Part shown: piece by piece, positions 5,467-5,799 of the stretch | Layout: each line of letters starts with the position of its first letter | Numbering within the stretch: the first letter of the stretch is position 1 | NCBI GenBank assembly: GCA_947302185.1 | Contig: CAMYVI010000170.1 | Span: 1 to 5,799 of the forward strand | Source of the DNA: an uncultured Lachnospiraceae bacterium | GTDB taxonomy: Bacteria; Bacillota_A; Clostridia; Lachnospirales; Lachnospiraceae | DNA length: 5,799 nucleotides | Direction of reading: 5' to 3' | The notes under the pieces: model-generated | The model's input: only the letters and a program-made list of their open reading frames with translations | Told to the model about the DNA's origin: nothing | The model's database searches: none | Made by a program: the position numbers and the translations under genes

Positions 5467-5799
5467 ATGCCCATTACAAGTTTATTAGAGCAGAACTGCA
5501 AGTTGTATCCGGAAGACATTGCTCTCGTTGAGCTCAATCCGGCTAAAGATGATGACAGGAGAATGACCTGGAGAGAGTATGATCTCGTTGAGACCAGGAA
5601 TGTCGGTCCCTACCGCAGAGAAATCACATGGCGTGTATTCAATGAGAAGGCTAACCGATTTGCAAACCTCCTCATCGAAAGAGGCATCAAGAAAGATGAC
5701 AAGGTCGGAATCCTTCTGATGAATTGCCTGGAATGGCTTCCGATTTATTTCGGTGTTTTAAAAACCGGTGCACTTGCCGTGCCCCTCAACTTCCGCTAT
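5467..5799 (+). CDS. AMP-forming acyl-CoA synthetase/ligase, N-terminal 111 codons (runs off right edge)
   Basis: This is the start of a class I adenylate-forming enzyme (AMP-binding family), which would activate a carboxylic acid with ATP and load it on CoA. The fragment shows the family's N-terminal subdomain: an initial helix MPITSLLEQN, the strand-helix motif ITWRVFNEKANRFANLL (about 53-69), then KKDDKVGILLMNCLEWLPIYFG (about 75-96) and the conserved KTGALAVPLNFRY (99-111). The ATP-binding P-loop and later core motifs lie beyond the window, so substrate class cannot be judged. An additional RRMTWREYD stretch (31-39) precedes the canonical RREITWRVFN (50-58), as if one strand motif were doubled. 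I recall similar N-termini in ligases of gut Clostridia. The frame is open to the last base. It is transcribed from its own promoter at 5384-5412. Confidence 0.88.
   Translation, partial: MPITSLLEQNCKLYPEDIALVELNPAKDDDRRMTWREYDLVETRNVGPYRREITWRVFNEKANRFANLLIERGIKKDDKVGILLMNCLEWLPIYFGVLKTGALAVPLNFRY

Overview
The window looks like chromosomal DNA from an anaerobic Gram-positive Clostridia, most likely of the Lachnospiraceae type. This is inferred from moderate GC content, strong Shine-Dalgarno sites, a textbook SigA promoter, an LTA-synthase-type membrane enzyme, and protein styles that I recall from that group. No 16S or other taxonomic marker is present.

Layout, left to right. Positions 1-202 hold palindromic, GC-rich sequence at the extreme left edge, followed by AT-rich sequence. 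There is a weak possibility of a divergent gene running off the left end. Positions 203-1270 encode a cytosolic alpha/beta-hydrolase esterase with a complete Ser-Asp-His triad and an unusual spacer near its C-terminus. Positions 1271-1475 are non-coding and contain a GC-rich hairpin with a GAAA loop (1386-1405), probably a terminator or attenuator, preceded by a tiny possible leader ORF. Positions 1476-3272 encode a three-domain M24B Xaa-Pro aminopeptidase with all five metal ligands. Nine bases later, 3282-5378 encodes a polytopic membrane protein with an extracellular LTA-synthase/sulfatase-fold domain. These two genes almost certainly form an operon, because the Shine-Dalgarno of the second overlaps the stop codon of the first. 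Positions 5379-5466 carry a near-consensus promoter with a dyad over the expected transcription start. It drives 5467-5799, the N-terminal 111 codons of an AMP-forming acyl-CoA synthetase/ligase cut by the right edge.

All convincing genes lie on the plus strand in three or four transcription units. The functions do not form an obvious single pathway: carbohydrate-ester or small-ester hydrolysis, proline-peptide turnover, envelope glycerophosphate-polymer synthesis, and carboxylic-acid activation. I see no mobile element, CRISPR array, tRNA, rRNA or toxin-antitoxin system, and no convincing undescribed system. The points most worth a second look are the peptidase/LTA-synthase coupling, the promoter-dyad arrangement, the internal motif duplication in the ligase N-terminus, and the palindromes at the left edge.
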